Origin: CAYQDF01 sp964416175
GTDB lineage: Bacteria > Chloroflexota > Anaerolineae > Anaerolineales > UBA4823
NCBI GenBank assembly: GCA_964416175.1
Contig: CAYQDF010000027.1
Location: 1 to 33,139 of the forward strand
Length of the DNA: 33,139 nt
Reading direction: 5' to 3'
Each line of letters opens with the position of its first letter. The stretch's first letter is position 1. The notes beneath the pieces are model-generated. The model ran no database searches, was not told the DNA's origin, and saw only the letters and a program-made list of their open reading frames with translations. Positions 26,581 through 33,139 of this stretch are shown one piece after another. The position numbers and the translations under genes are program-made.

Positions 26581-27114
26581 ATGGACTCGCTTCATACTGC
26601 TTCAGCTTTCGAGCCCGAGATCACAGCATTCTACTGCATCTACTGCGGGTATATGGCTGCCGACACCGCTGGGGCGTTGAAGATCCAATCTCCAGCGAAC
26701 GTAAAGTTCATCCGGATGCCCTGCACCGGCAAAACCGATGTACGTTATTTACTCGAGGCGTTCGAACAGGGCGCAGATGGGGTCTATATCGTCGCCTGCC
26801 CGCTTGGCAACTGCCACCATGTGCGCGGCAATGAGCGCGGCTTCGCCCGGCTCCAGCGCGCCCGGAAAATCCTGGCTGAGATCGGCCTGGAGAGCGAACG
26901 CCTGGATATGTTCTTCATGTCTGGGAGCCAGGCGCATGCCTTCGCGAACGCCGCGGAAACCATGACAGAACGCATCCGGCAGCTCGGTCCGAACCCGCTC
27001 AAGAAACACATCTCCAGCGGTCCCATAGGACCGGTGGTGCCTGGGGAGCCTCCCGGGGAGGAAGTCTCTGAGGAGGAGGAAATTTCTTTCCGAGGGAGGC
27101 GACTCAGGAAGTGA
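26581..27114 (+). CDS. MvhD-like hydrogenase iron-sulfur subunit, Cys form
   Basis: MvhD/FrhD-type small electron carrier, a [2Fe-2S] protein that in methanogens links a hydrogenase or dehydrogenase to HdrA. Conserved cysteines: C19 and C22 in FYCIYCGYM, C48 in RMPCTGK, C73 and C78 in VACPLGNCHH. Core sequence LLEAFEQGADGVYIVA is typical. The product is 177 aa, with a non-conserved acidic, proline-rich tail after GPNPLKK. The ribosome binding site is weak. C73 aligns with the TGA-encoded residue of the second copy at 31802. It lies between two HdrA-like genes and ends nine bases before the next start. Confidence 0.92.
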   Translation: MDSLHTASAFEPEITAFYCIYCGYMAADTAGALKIQSPANVKFIRMPCTGKTDVRYLLEAFEQGADGVYIVACPLGNCHHVRGNERGFARLQRARKILAEIGLESERLDMFFMSGSQAHAFANAAETMTERIRQLGPNPLKKHISSGPIGPVVPGEPPGEEVSEEEEISFRGRRLRK

Positions 27115-27123
27115 AGCTTTGGG

Positions 27124-30100
27124 ATGAAGATTAACGCGAACGAGTCTGGGCAGTCAGGACTGGGGACCGAGGAGATCGCCTCAGTTTCCCCTCTGCTCGA
27201 TTCATCCCTGCCGATCGGCGCCGTGATGGTTGTCGGGGGCGGGATCGCTGGCATGCAGGCCTCTCTCGACCTCGCGGAACAGGGCTTTAAAGTCTATCTT
27301 GTGGAAGCTGGATCCGCGATTGGTGGGAAGATGGCGCAGCTGGACAAAACGTTTCCAACCAATGACTGCGCCATGTGCACGATCTCGCCCAAGCTGGTCG
27401 AGACCGGGCGCCATCCGAACATCGAGATACTGACCCAGACTCAGGTGTTGGACTTGAAAGGTCAGCCGGGAGATTTCTGGGTCACAGTGCAGCGTGCGCC
27501 GCGCTATATCGATCCCTCCCGGTGCATCGCCTGCGGGGAATGCGCCAAAGTCTGTCCGGTCACCGTGCCGGACTCATTCAATGCCGGGCTCTCCAACCGC
27601 CGAGCCGTGTATAAACTCTACCCGCAGGCTGTACCCAATGCCTTTGCGATCGAGAAGCGCGGGATCGCCCCCTGCCGGGACGCCTGCCCTGCCGGGCAGC
27701 GTGCCCAGGGGTACATCGCCCTGATCCGGGAGGGGCGTTGGGAAGACGCGCTGCGGGTGATCAAACTGGATAACCCTTTCCCCGGGATCTGCGGGCGCAT
27801 CTGCAACCACCGCTGCGAGACGGCCTGCAACCGCGGCCAGGTCGATGAACCAGTCAACATTCGGGCCTTGAAGCGCTTTGTGACCGACAAGGTATATGCT
27901 CTGCCGCGCCAGCCGAACCAGCCGGCAGAGATTCTCTATCCCGATCAGCGGGTGGCGATCATCGGAGCGGGGCCTTGCGGGCTGACAGCTGCGCAGGACG
28001 TCATCCGTGCGGGATATCCAGTCACCATTTTCGAAGCGATGCCAGTCGCGGGCGGGATGCTGCGCCTGGGCGTGCCAGAATACCGCCTTCCCACCGAGAT
28101 CATCGAACGCGAAGTCGCGGATATCCTCGACCTGGGAGTTGATCTGCGGTTGAACAGCCAGGTCCAGGACCTGGAGGAGCTGTTCGAAGCCGGTTTCAGC
28201 GCTGTGCTGATCGCCGTTGGCGCTCACGAAGGCATCCGCCTTCCTATCCCCGGCGCCGACCTGGACGGGGTCCTGATTAACACCCATTTCCTGCGCGATG
28301 TCCGCCTGGGAAAGTATGCAGGCGCCTGGAAGGATAAACAGAACGGGGATTCATCCCTGGGAAAGCAGGTCCTGGTACTCGGCGGAGGAAACGTCGCCAT
28401 CGACTGCGCCCGGACCGCTGTCAGGTTGGGCTGCCGAGTCTCCCTCGCCTGCCTGGAGCAGCGCGACCAGATGCCCGCCCACGCCTGGGAGATCCAGGCG
28501 GCAGAAGATGAAGGGGTCGTGATTTACCCCGGGCGGTCATTCGAGCGCATCCTCCCGGGTGAAGACGGGCGTGCCAGGGGAGTGGAATGCATGGAGGTGG
28601 CATCCTTCAGCTTCGACGGAGCGGGGCGCCTCTCTGTCGAGAAAATCCCAGGCTCGCAGCATGTCATCCCGTGCGATACCGTGATCTTCTCGGTTGGGCA
28701 GCGCGCCGGCCTGGCATTCATCCCCGATGATGCCGGCGTCGGCCTGACCGAAAGGAAGACGATCGCCATTAATCCGAACACGTTTGCAGCCACGCGACCC
28801 GGTGTGTTCGCAGCGGGAGACAGCGTTTCCGGCACTGCGTTCGTGATCGAGGCAGTGAACAGCGGGCACAGAGCTGCTGACTCGATCATCCGGTATCTGC
28901 GCGGCGAACAGCTCGAGAAGCCGCCGAAACCACCCCTGCCTGTGGTTCGGCTCTCCCGTCAGGAGATTGAAGCGCGCATCGCCCGGGGAGAAATACACCG
29001 CCAAAACCGGGTTCCCATGCCGGTGCTGCCAGTCTCAGAGCGGATCACGAATTTCGTAGAAGTCGAGGGGGGGTACGACGATGCCAGCGCCCAGGCGGAA
29101 GCAGCGCGCTGCCTGGCCTGCGGGGTCTGTTCGGAGTGCATGAGCTGCACTTTTGTCTGCGGAGTCCAGGCAATCGACCATGACATGCCGCCCAGGCAGG
29201 AAAAGATCCGGGTGGGGGCAGTCATCCTGGCGCCCGGCTACCAGGTCTATCGCGCCGAGCTCTCCGAGGAATATGGCCTCGGTCGCTATCCGAACGTCGT
29301 CACCTCTCTGCAGTACGAGCGGATGCTCTCGGCCAGCGGCCCCACCAACGGCAAAGTCCTGCGCCCCTCGGATGGCCGCAAACCCAGGCGGATCGCCTTT
29401 CTGCAGTGCGTGGGCAGCCGCGATCAGAGCCACGATTACTGCTCCTCGGTCTGCTGCATGTACGCGGCGAAAGAAGCCATCATGACGATCGAGCACGCGC
29501 GGGCTGAGGCGAGGGACGGGTCTGGCAAAGACCTCGACGTGCTCTGCCAGGTCTTCTTCATGGATACGCGCGCCTTCAGCAAGGGCTACCAGGAGTACTA
29601 CCGGCGTGCGGAGCGCAAGTATGGCGTCAAATACACCCGCTGCCGGTTAAGCGATGTCAAAGAGGATCCCCGGACAGGGAACCTCACGGTGCGGTATTTC
29701 CCCTCGAACGAGCCGCAGGCAGGTCTGGTGGAAGAATCTTTCGACCTGATCGTCCTCTCAGTCGGAATGGAAATTTCAGAAGAGGTCAAGTCGCTCGCGG
29801 CAAGCCTGGGAGTCGAGGTAGATTCATACGGTTTTTGCCACACAACCTTCTTCGACCCGCTCCAAACCAGCCGGAGAGGCATTTACGTGGCCGGACCTTT
29901 CCGGGAGCCAAAGGACATCCCGGAGACGGTTGTCGAGGCGAGCGGAGCGGCAGCCGCGGCTGCCCGGCTGCTGGCCCCGGCGCGGTTCTCCCTGGCGCGC
30001 CGGCAGGAATATCCGCCAGAACGAGATGCCAGGGGAGAGCCGCCGCGCATTGGAGTGTTCGTCTGCCACTGTGGGAGCAACATCGGCGGGTATTTAGATG

Positions 30101-31827
30101 TGCCCGGCGTGGCAGCTTACGCCCGCAGCCTGCCCAATGTCGTACACGCAGAAGACAATCTCTATACCTGCTCGCAAGACACCATCGCCCACATCATCGA
30201 GCAGGTGAAGGCTCTGGACCTGAACCGGGTGGTGGTCGCCTCCTGCACTCCCTTGACCCATGAACCGTTATTCCAGGATGCCATCCGGCAGGCTGGCCTG
30301 AATCCGCACTTGTTCGAAATGGCCAACATCCGCAACCAGTGTTCGTGGGTGCATTCGAATGATTGGGATGGGGCGACCGAAAAAGCCAGGTCGCTCGTTC
30401 GCATGGCGGTTGCCCGGGCAAGCCGCCTCGAGCCTCTGGCGACTTCGAGCGTCCCGGTCAGGCATGCCGCGCTCGTGCTTGGCGGCGGCGCGGCGGGGAT
30501 GACAGCTGCGCTCACCCTGGCCGATCAGGGATTTCCGGTGCACCTGGTCGAACGCCGTGCAGCCCTCGGAGGCAACCTGAACCGCCTGCGATCCTTTTCG
30601 CCGGGTGATCTGCCCAATGCCACTATGCAGGTCTCCGTTCCTCAGCAATATCTCGCGGATCGCGTGGAGCGCGTTCTGAACCACAAAAGGATCACCACCT
30701 ATCTGAATACTGAGCTGGTGGACACAGGCGGCTTTAAAGGCAACTTCGTCTCAACCTTGCAGACTGCTGGAACGACCTGCCAGGTGGAGCACGGGGTGAT
30801 CATCGTCGCGACAGGCGGTGAGGAATACCGCGGTCCGGAATACGGCTACGGAAGCGATCCCCGCATCCTCACCCAGCTCGAGTTTGAAGAGCTGATGGCA
30901 GATCAGAAATCTGCATTCCAAGATCTCAAATCCGTCGCCATGATCCAGTGCGTCGGACCTGCGGAGAAGTACTGCAGCCGTATCTGCTGCACCACCGCGC
31001 TCAAAAATGCACTGAATCTGAAGCAGATCCGCCCGCAGGTCGAGGTGAGCGTTCTGTATCGGGATATCCGCACCTACGGTTTCAAAGAACGGCTCTACGC
31101 GCGCGCCCGAGAAGCCGGCATCAATTTTATCCGCTACGAGGCTGAAATGAAACCCCAGGTGCATATCCCGGCTGGCACTGGGCCGCTGCAGGTGCAGATT
31201 CTGGAACCCATCCTTGGACGCGAAATGCTCCTTGAGCCTGATTTACTCGTCTTGAGCGAGCCAGTCGTTCCTCCGCCGGGAATCCGGGAGCTCGCCAGCA
31301 AATTAAAATTGCCGCTGGACATGGACGGCTTCTTTCTGGAAGCACACGTGAAGCTGCGCCCCGTAGATTTCGCCAATGACGGCATCTTTATGGCTGGTCT
31401 GGCGCATTACCCTAAATTCCTGGATGAAAGCATTGCTCAAGCCCAGGCAGCTGCTTCCCGGGCTGCGGCGGTGCTCTCCCAGGAAGCGATGCTGACCAAC
31501 GCCCGGGTGGCGGTCGTCGACCCGCTCAAATGCGTTGGCTGCCTGACATGTGTCCGGATTTGCCCTTACGATGTCCCGCGCATCCTCCCTGACAGAACTG
31601 GCATTGGGGGATTTTCCGGCGCGGCTTTCATCGAGCCGGCCGTCTGCCACGGATGTGGCTCGTGCGCCTCGGAATGCCCCGCCCAGGCGATTCAGCTGAT
31701 GCACACCCTGGACCTCCAGGTCTACGCCAAGCTGGATGCGCTGTTTGGTTTCTCTCCCCCGGAGGAGGGGATCACCCCCCTCCGCGAATCGAGGGCCACC
31801 GATGAACGCAAACATGTTTACTCCTGA
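27124..31827 (+). CDS. HdrA-GltD-HdrA fusion flavoprotein
   Basis: A 1,567-aa multidomain electron-transfer protein. Residues 33-176 are the start of an HdrA unit: FAD motif VVGGGIAGMQASL, NDCAMCTISPK, and the ferredoxin set C134, C137, C140, C144. Inserted at about 178-600 is a GltD/NfnB-like module: cysteines 184, 188, 223, 227, 231, 235 (CRDAC, GICGRIC, CETAC), FAD motif AIIGAGPCGLTAAQ, NAD(P) motif VLGGGNVAIDCAR and FAAGDSVSGTAF. Six cysteines follow at 663-679, then the rest of the first HdrA unit (LQCVGSRD, CSSVCCMYA). A second HdrA unit begins near 976 with VCHCGSNIGG (C981, C983), has FAD motif LGGGAAGMTAAL and ends with two [4Fe-4S] motifs, the first at C1470-C1480. It likely moves electrons between NAD(P)H and low-potential carriers; bifurcation is inferred, not shown. 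Confidence 0.9.
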   Translation: MKINANESGQSGLGTEEIASVSPLLDSSLPIGAVMVVGGGIAGMQASLDLAEQGFKVYLVEAGSAIGGKMAQLDKTFPTNDCAMCTISPKLVETGRHPNIEILTQTQVLDLKGQPGDFWVTVQRAPRYIDPSRCIACGECAKVCPVTVPDSFNAGLSNRRAVYKLYPQAVPNAFAIEKRGIAPCRDACPAGQRAQGYIALIREGRWEDALRVIKLDNPFPGICGRICNHRCETACNRGQVDEPVNIRALKRFVTDKVYALPRQPNQPAEILYPDQRVAIIGAGPCGLTAAQDVIRAGYPVTIFEAMPVAGGMLRLGVPEYRLPTEIIEREVADILDLGVDLRLNSQVQDLEELFEAGFSAVLIAVGAHEGIRLPIPGADLDGVLINTHFLRDVRLGKYAGAWKDKQNGDSSLGKQVLVLGGGNVAIDCARTAVRLGCRVSLACLEQRDQMPAHAWEIQAAEDEGVVIYPGRSFERILPGEDGRARGVECMEVASFSFDGAGRLSVEKIPGSQHVIPCDTVIFSVGQRAGLAFIPDDAGVGLTERKTIAINPNTFAATRPGVFAAGDSVSGTAFVIEAVNSGHRAADSIIRYLRGEQLEKPPKPPLPVVRLSRQEIEARIARGEIHRQNRVPMPVLPVSERITNFVEVEGGYDDASAQAEAARCLACGVCSECMSCTFVCGVQAIDHDMPPRQEKIRVGAVILAPGYQVYRAELSEEYGLGRYPNVVTSLQYERMLSASGPTNGKVLRPSDGRKPRRIAFLQCVGSRDQSHDYCSSVCCMYAAKEAIMTIEHARAEARDGSGKDLDVLCQVFFMDTRAFSKGYQEYYRRAERKYGVKYTRCRLSDVKEDPRTGNLTVRYFPSNEPQAGLVEESFDLIVLSVGMEISEEVKSLAASLGVEVDSYGFCHTTFFDPLQTSRRGIYVAGPFREPKDIPETVVEASGAAAAAARLLAPARFSLARRQEYPPERDARGEPPRIGVFVCHCGSNIGGYLDVPGVAAYARSLPNVVHAEDNLYTCSQDTIAHIIEQVKALDLNRVVVASCTPLTHEPLFQDAIRQAGLNPHLFEMANIRNQCSWVHSNDWDGATEKARSLVRMAVARASRLEPLATSSVPVRHAALVLGGGAAGMTAALTLADQGFPVHLVERRAALGGNLNRLRSFSPGDLPNATMQVSVPQQYLADRVERVLNHKRITTYLNTELVDTGGFKGNFVSTLQTAGTTCQVEHGVIIVATGGEEYRGPEYGYGSDPRILTQLEFEELMADQKSAFQDLKSVAMIQCVGPAEKYCSRICCTTALKNALNLKQIRPQVEVSVLYRDIRTYGFKERLYARAREAGINFIRYEAEMKPQVHIPAGTGPLQVQILEPILGREMLLEPDLLVLSEPVVPPPGIRELASKLKLPLDMDGFFLEAHVKLRPVDFANDGIFMAGLAHYPKFLDESIAQAQAAASRAAAVLSQEAMLTNARVAVVDPLKCVGCLTCVRICPYDVPRILPDRTGIGGFSGAAFIEPAVCHGCGSCASECPAQAIQLMHTLDLQVYAKLDALFGFSPPEEGITPLRESRATDERKHVYS

Positions 31828-32332
31828 AATCGTCGCCTTCTGCTGTCACTACTGCGCCTACGCGGCCGCGGACCTGGCAGGTTCCATGCGCCTGGAGTAT
31901 CCCACCTCGATCAAGGTGATCGAGCTGCCCTGCTCGGGCAAGCTGGACGTGCTCTATGTGCTGCGCGCCTTTGAGGACGGTGCTGACGGAGTGATGGTGG
32001 CTGGTTGACTGGAGGGCGATTGTCATTACCTGGAAGGTAATCTCAACGCCCGACGGCGAGTTGAATACGCACAGAACCTGCTGGAAAAGATCGGGCTGGA
32101 AGGACGGCGCATCCAGATGGTCAATTTATCCTCCGCGATGGGAGGCCAGTTTGCCTGGTCGGCAGCTGAGATGACTGCTGAAATTCAGAGAATCGGCCCC
32201 AACCCGCTGCGGCAGGACGGACCTCAGGGAGAGGAAGTTGCTCAGAAAAGCCAACGTGGACCGGAGCACGAAAATCGTCAGACAGGCGAGAATGCGTCAG
32301 CGATGGGCGACGGACAGGCTGGAGGAGGTTGA
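31802..32332 (+). CDS. MvhD-like subunit, selenocysteine form (TGA read through)
   Basis: Second MvhD/FrhD-type [2Fe-2S] carrier, 176 residues if the TGA at 32006-32008 is read as selenocysteine 69. Upstream: FCCHYCAY (C14, C15, C18), ELPCSGK (C44), RAFEDGADGVMVAG. Downstream in the same frame: LEGDCHYLEGN (C74), then LLEKIGLEGRRIQM and IQRIGPNPLRQ, which align with the first copy (CPLGNCHH, ILAEIGLESERLDM, IRQLGPNPLKK). The TGA therefore replaces the cysteine C73 of the paralogue. Sec at this place is known in VhuD/MvhD proteins of methanogens and some bacteria. A SECIS-like hairpin follows. A GAGGG six bases before the ATG supports the start, and the gene overlaps the fusion gene by 26 bases. 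The Gly/Gln-rich tail after residue 140 is not conserved. Confidence 0.9.
32015..32050 (+). promoter_or_regulatory. Bacterial SECIS-like hairpin
   Basis: Starts seven bases after the in-frame TGA. Lower stem GGCG/CGCC (32015-32018 with 32047-32050), a bulged A, TTG/CAA, a 2x2 internal loop, then ATTACC/GGTAAT (32025-32030 with 32036-32041) closing a UGGAA loop. Thirteen pairs in all. The apical loop begins 23 nt after TGA and has G at its second position, as expected for a SelB-binding bacterial SECIS. Confidence 0.85.
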
Positions 32333-32338
32333 CATCTG

Positions 32339-32743
32339 ATGGAGAAACAACCTTATATCTTGATTGTCGATGATGATCCGGACATTCTGGAGGGCATCCT
32401 GACGATCCTGGAGGACCAGCCTTACCGGCTGGCGACAGCCCGCGATGGAAAGAAATGCCTGGAAATGATCGAACAGGAGATCCCGGACCTCTTGATCCTA
32501 GATCTGCTCATGCCGCGCATGGACGGCTGGGGAGTGATCCGTGAAATGCGGAGCGATTCACGTTTTGCCGGCGTGCCGATCATGATCCTGACAACGGTCA
32601 TCGAAGACGCCAGCCGCCGCCGGTACGAACTGGAAACCGGCATGGCGATGGATGTGCAGGATTACGTGCAGAAACCCGCCAAGCCTGCGGATCTGATCCA
32701 ACGGATCGAACGGTTGCTGGTCCGTGAACGTCTGGGAGGATAA
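32339..32743 (+). CDS. CheY-like single-domain response regulator
   Basis: A 134-aa phosphoacceptor receiver domain with no output domain. Seen: the acidic pair in LIVDDDPDI, the phosphorylated Asp in DLLILDLLMPRMDGWG, the conserved Thr in ILTTVIE, and the Lys in VQKPAKPADL. A GGAGGAGG stretch at the end of the MvhD gene supplies the ribosome binding site, and the start is six bases after that stop, so it is cotranscribed with the Hdr genes. With no DNA-binding domain it must act through another protein, perhaps the next gene product. The cognate histidine kinase is not in the window. Confidence 0.92.
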   Translation: MEKQPYILIVDDDPDILEGILTILEDQPYRLATARDGKKCLEMIEQEIPDLLILDLLMPRMDGWGVIREMRSDSRFAGVPIMILTTVIEDASRRRYELETGMAMDVQDYVQKPAKPADLIQRIERLLVRERLGG

Positions 32744-32779
32744 TCCCATAGAGGAGAAGCACAAAAAGGTCAGGAAGTG

Positions 32780-33139
32780 ATGGTTGCCAGCCAGGGGATC
32801 CGATCCATACTCGTCGAGCGTCTGCGCAGGTCAGAAATATTCTGTGAGGTCCCTGAAGAGGACCTTCAGGCGATAGCTGAATTCTGCGAAGAAAAATTGT
32901 TCCCTGACGGAATGGTGGTGCTCGAAGAGGGGGCGCCGGCCAGTACTTTATATGTCGTTGAACGCGGCAAACTGGCTCTGGAGAAAAAAGTTCAGCTTGG
33001 CCGCCAATCGACCCCCCGCAACGCCACCGTGGGGTATGTCGGTCCCACCCAGATGGCTGGTTTTTCCACATTGACTTTTCCGTATACCTATTCCACTTCG
33101 GCGGTGTGCATCGAGCCTACCCGCCTCATCGCGATAGAT
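32780..33139 (+). CDS. Cyclic nucleotide-binding-domain protein, 5' part
   Basis: Open to the right edge, 120 codons visible. The sequence fits a cNMP-binding (CRP-type) beta-roll: LRRSEIFCEVPEEDLQAIAEFCEEKLFPDG, then VVLEEGAPASTLYVVERGKLALEKK and a VGPTQMAGFSTL segment before VCIEPTRLIAID. The segment where phosphate-binding Gly-Glu-Leu-Ala would stand reads QMAGFS, so cyclic nucleotide binding is doubtful; such domains can sense other ligands or serve as interaction modules. Whether an HTH follows cannot be seen. The start ATG has AGGAAG two bases away, so the exact start is uncertain. Confidence 0.8.
   Translation, partial: MVASQGIRSILVERLRRSEIFCEVPEEDLQAIAEFCEEKLFPDGMVVLEEGAPASTLYVVERGKLALEKKVQLGRQSTPRNATVGYVGPTQMAGFSTLTFPYTYSTSAVCIEPTRLIAID

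Noticed and set aside
31802..32332. Reading the second MvhD as a pseudogene with a nonsense mutation
   Set aside because: The stop is TGA at a conserved cysteine position, is followed by a SECIS-like hairpin, and the frame stays intact with conserved residues to a normal end.

Overview
The window is GC-rich, densely coded bacterial DNA that best fits a Chloroflexota genome, probably an Anaerolineae-type anaerobe, and possibly a metagenome-derived scaffold because it contains a run of ten Ns. The assignment rests on the gene order PBP2-minC-minD-minE-rodA, on having both a glutamyl- and a glutaminyl-tRNA synthetase, on a bacterial-type CODH/ACS operon, and on very large HdrA-like flavoproteins. 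It is an inference; no marker gene was searched.

Layout. (1) 1-4008, plus strand: cell-wall and division-site block (3' part of a class B penicillin-binding protein, minC, minD, minE, rodA). (2) 4098-7541: gltX (+) convergent with glnS (-), then a tRNA-Gln(CUG) gene with its own promoter and hairpin. (3) 7719-10196, minus strand: a Tat-exported two-domain multicopper oxidase followed by a ZIP-family metal transporter, driven by a consensus promoter with repeated operator-like sequences just downstream of its -10. (4) 10545-23153, plus strand: a carbonyl-branch Wood-Ljungdahl operon: an HMA-like protein without CxxC, CODH (cooS/acsA), acetyl-CoA synthase (acsB), both corrinoid/iron-sulfur protein subunits (acsD, acsC), the corrinoid reactivator (acsV), the methyltransferase (acsE), a malic enzyme and a thioredoxin-reductase-like flavoprotein without its disulfide. 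acsC is interrupted by the N gap, and about 53 codons are repeated in diverged form on the two sides of it. (5) 23377-33139, plus strand: an electron-transfer operon of an HdrA-like protein (1,050 aa), an MvhD-like protein, a 1,567-aa HdrA with an inserted GltD-like NAD(P)H module, a second MvhD-like protein, a CheY-like receiver and a cyclic-nucleotide-binding-domain protein that runs off the window.

The clearest non-routine signal is in the second MvhD gene. An in-frame TGA (32006-32008) stands exactly where its paralogue in the same operon has a conserved cysteine. The TGA is followed by a well-formed SECIS-like hairpin, and homology continues unchanged to the next stop. I read the gene as a selenoprotein, not a pseudogene.

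How the parts may work together: the CODH/ACS operon joins a methyl group from methyl-tetrahydrofolate, CO and CoA into acetyl-CoA, or runs in reverse. It needs low-potential ferredoxin. The neighbouring Hdr/MvhD operon carries FAD, many [4Fe-4S] motifs, [2Fe-2S]-type MvhD subunits and an NAD(P)H-oxidoreductase-like module, so it could supply or balance those electrons by flavin-based bifurcation. That functional link is inferred from proximity and family knowledge. No hydrogenase, HdrB/HdrC, formyl-THF synthetase or MetF lies in the window.
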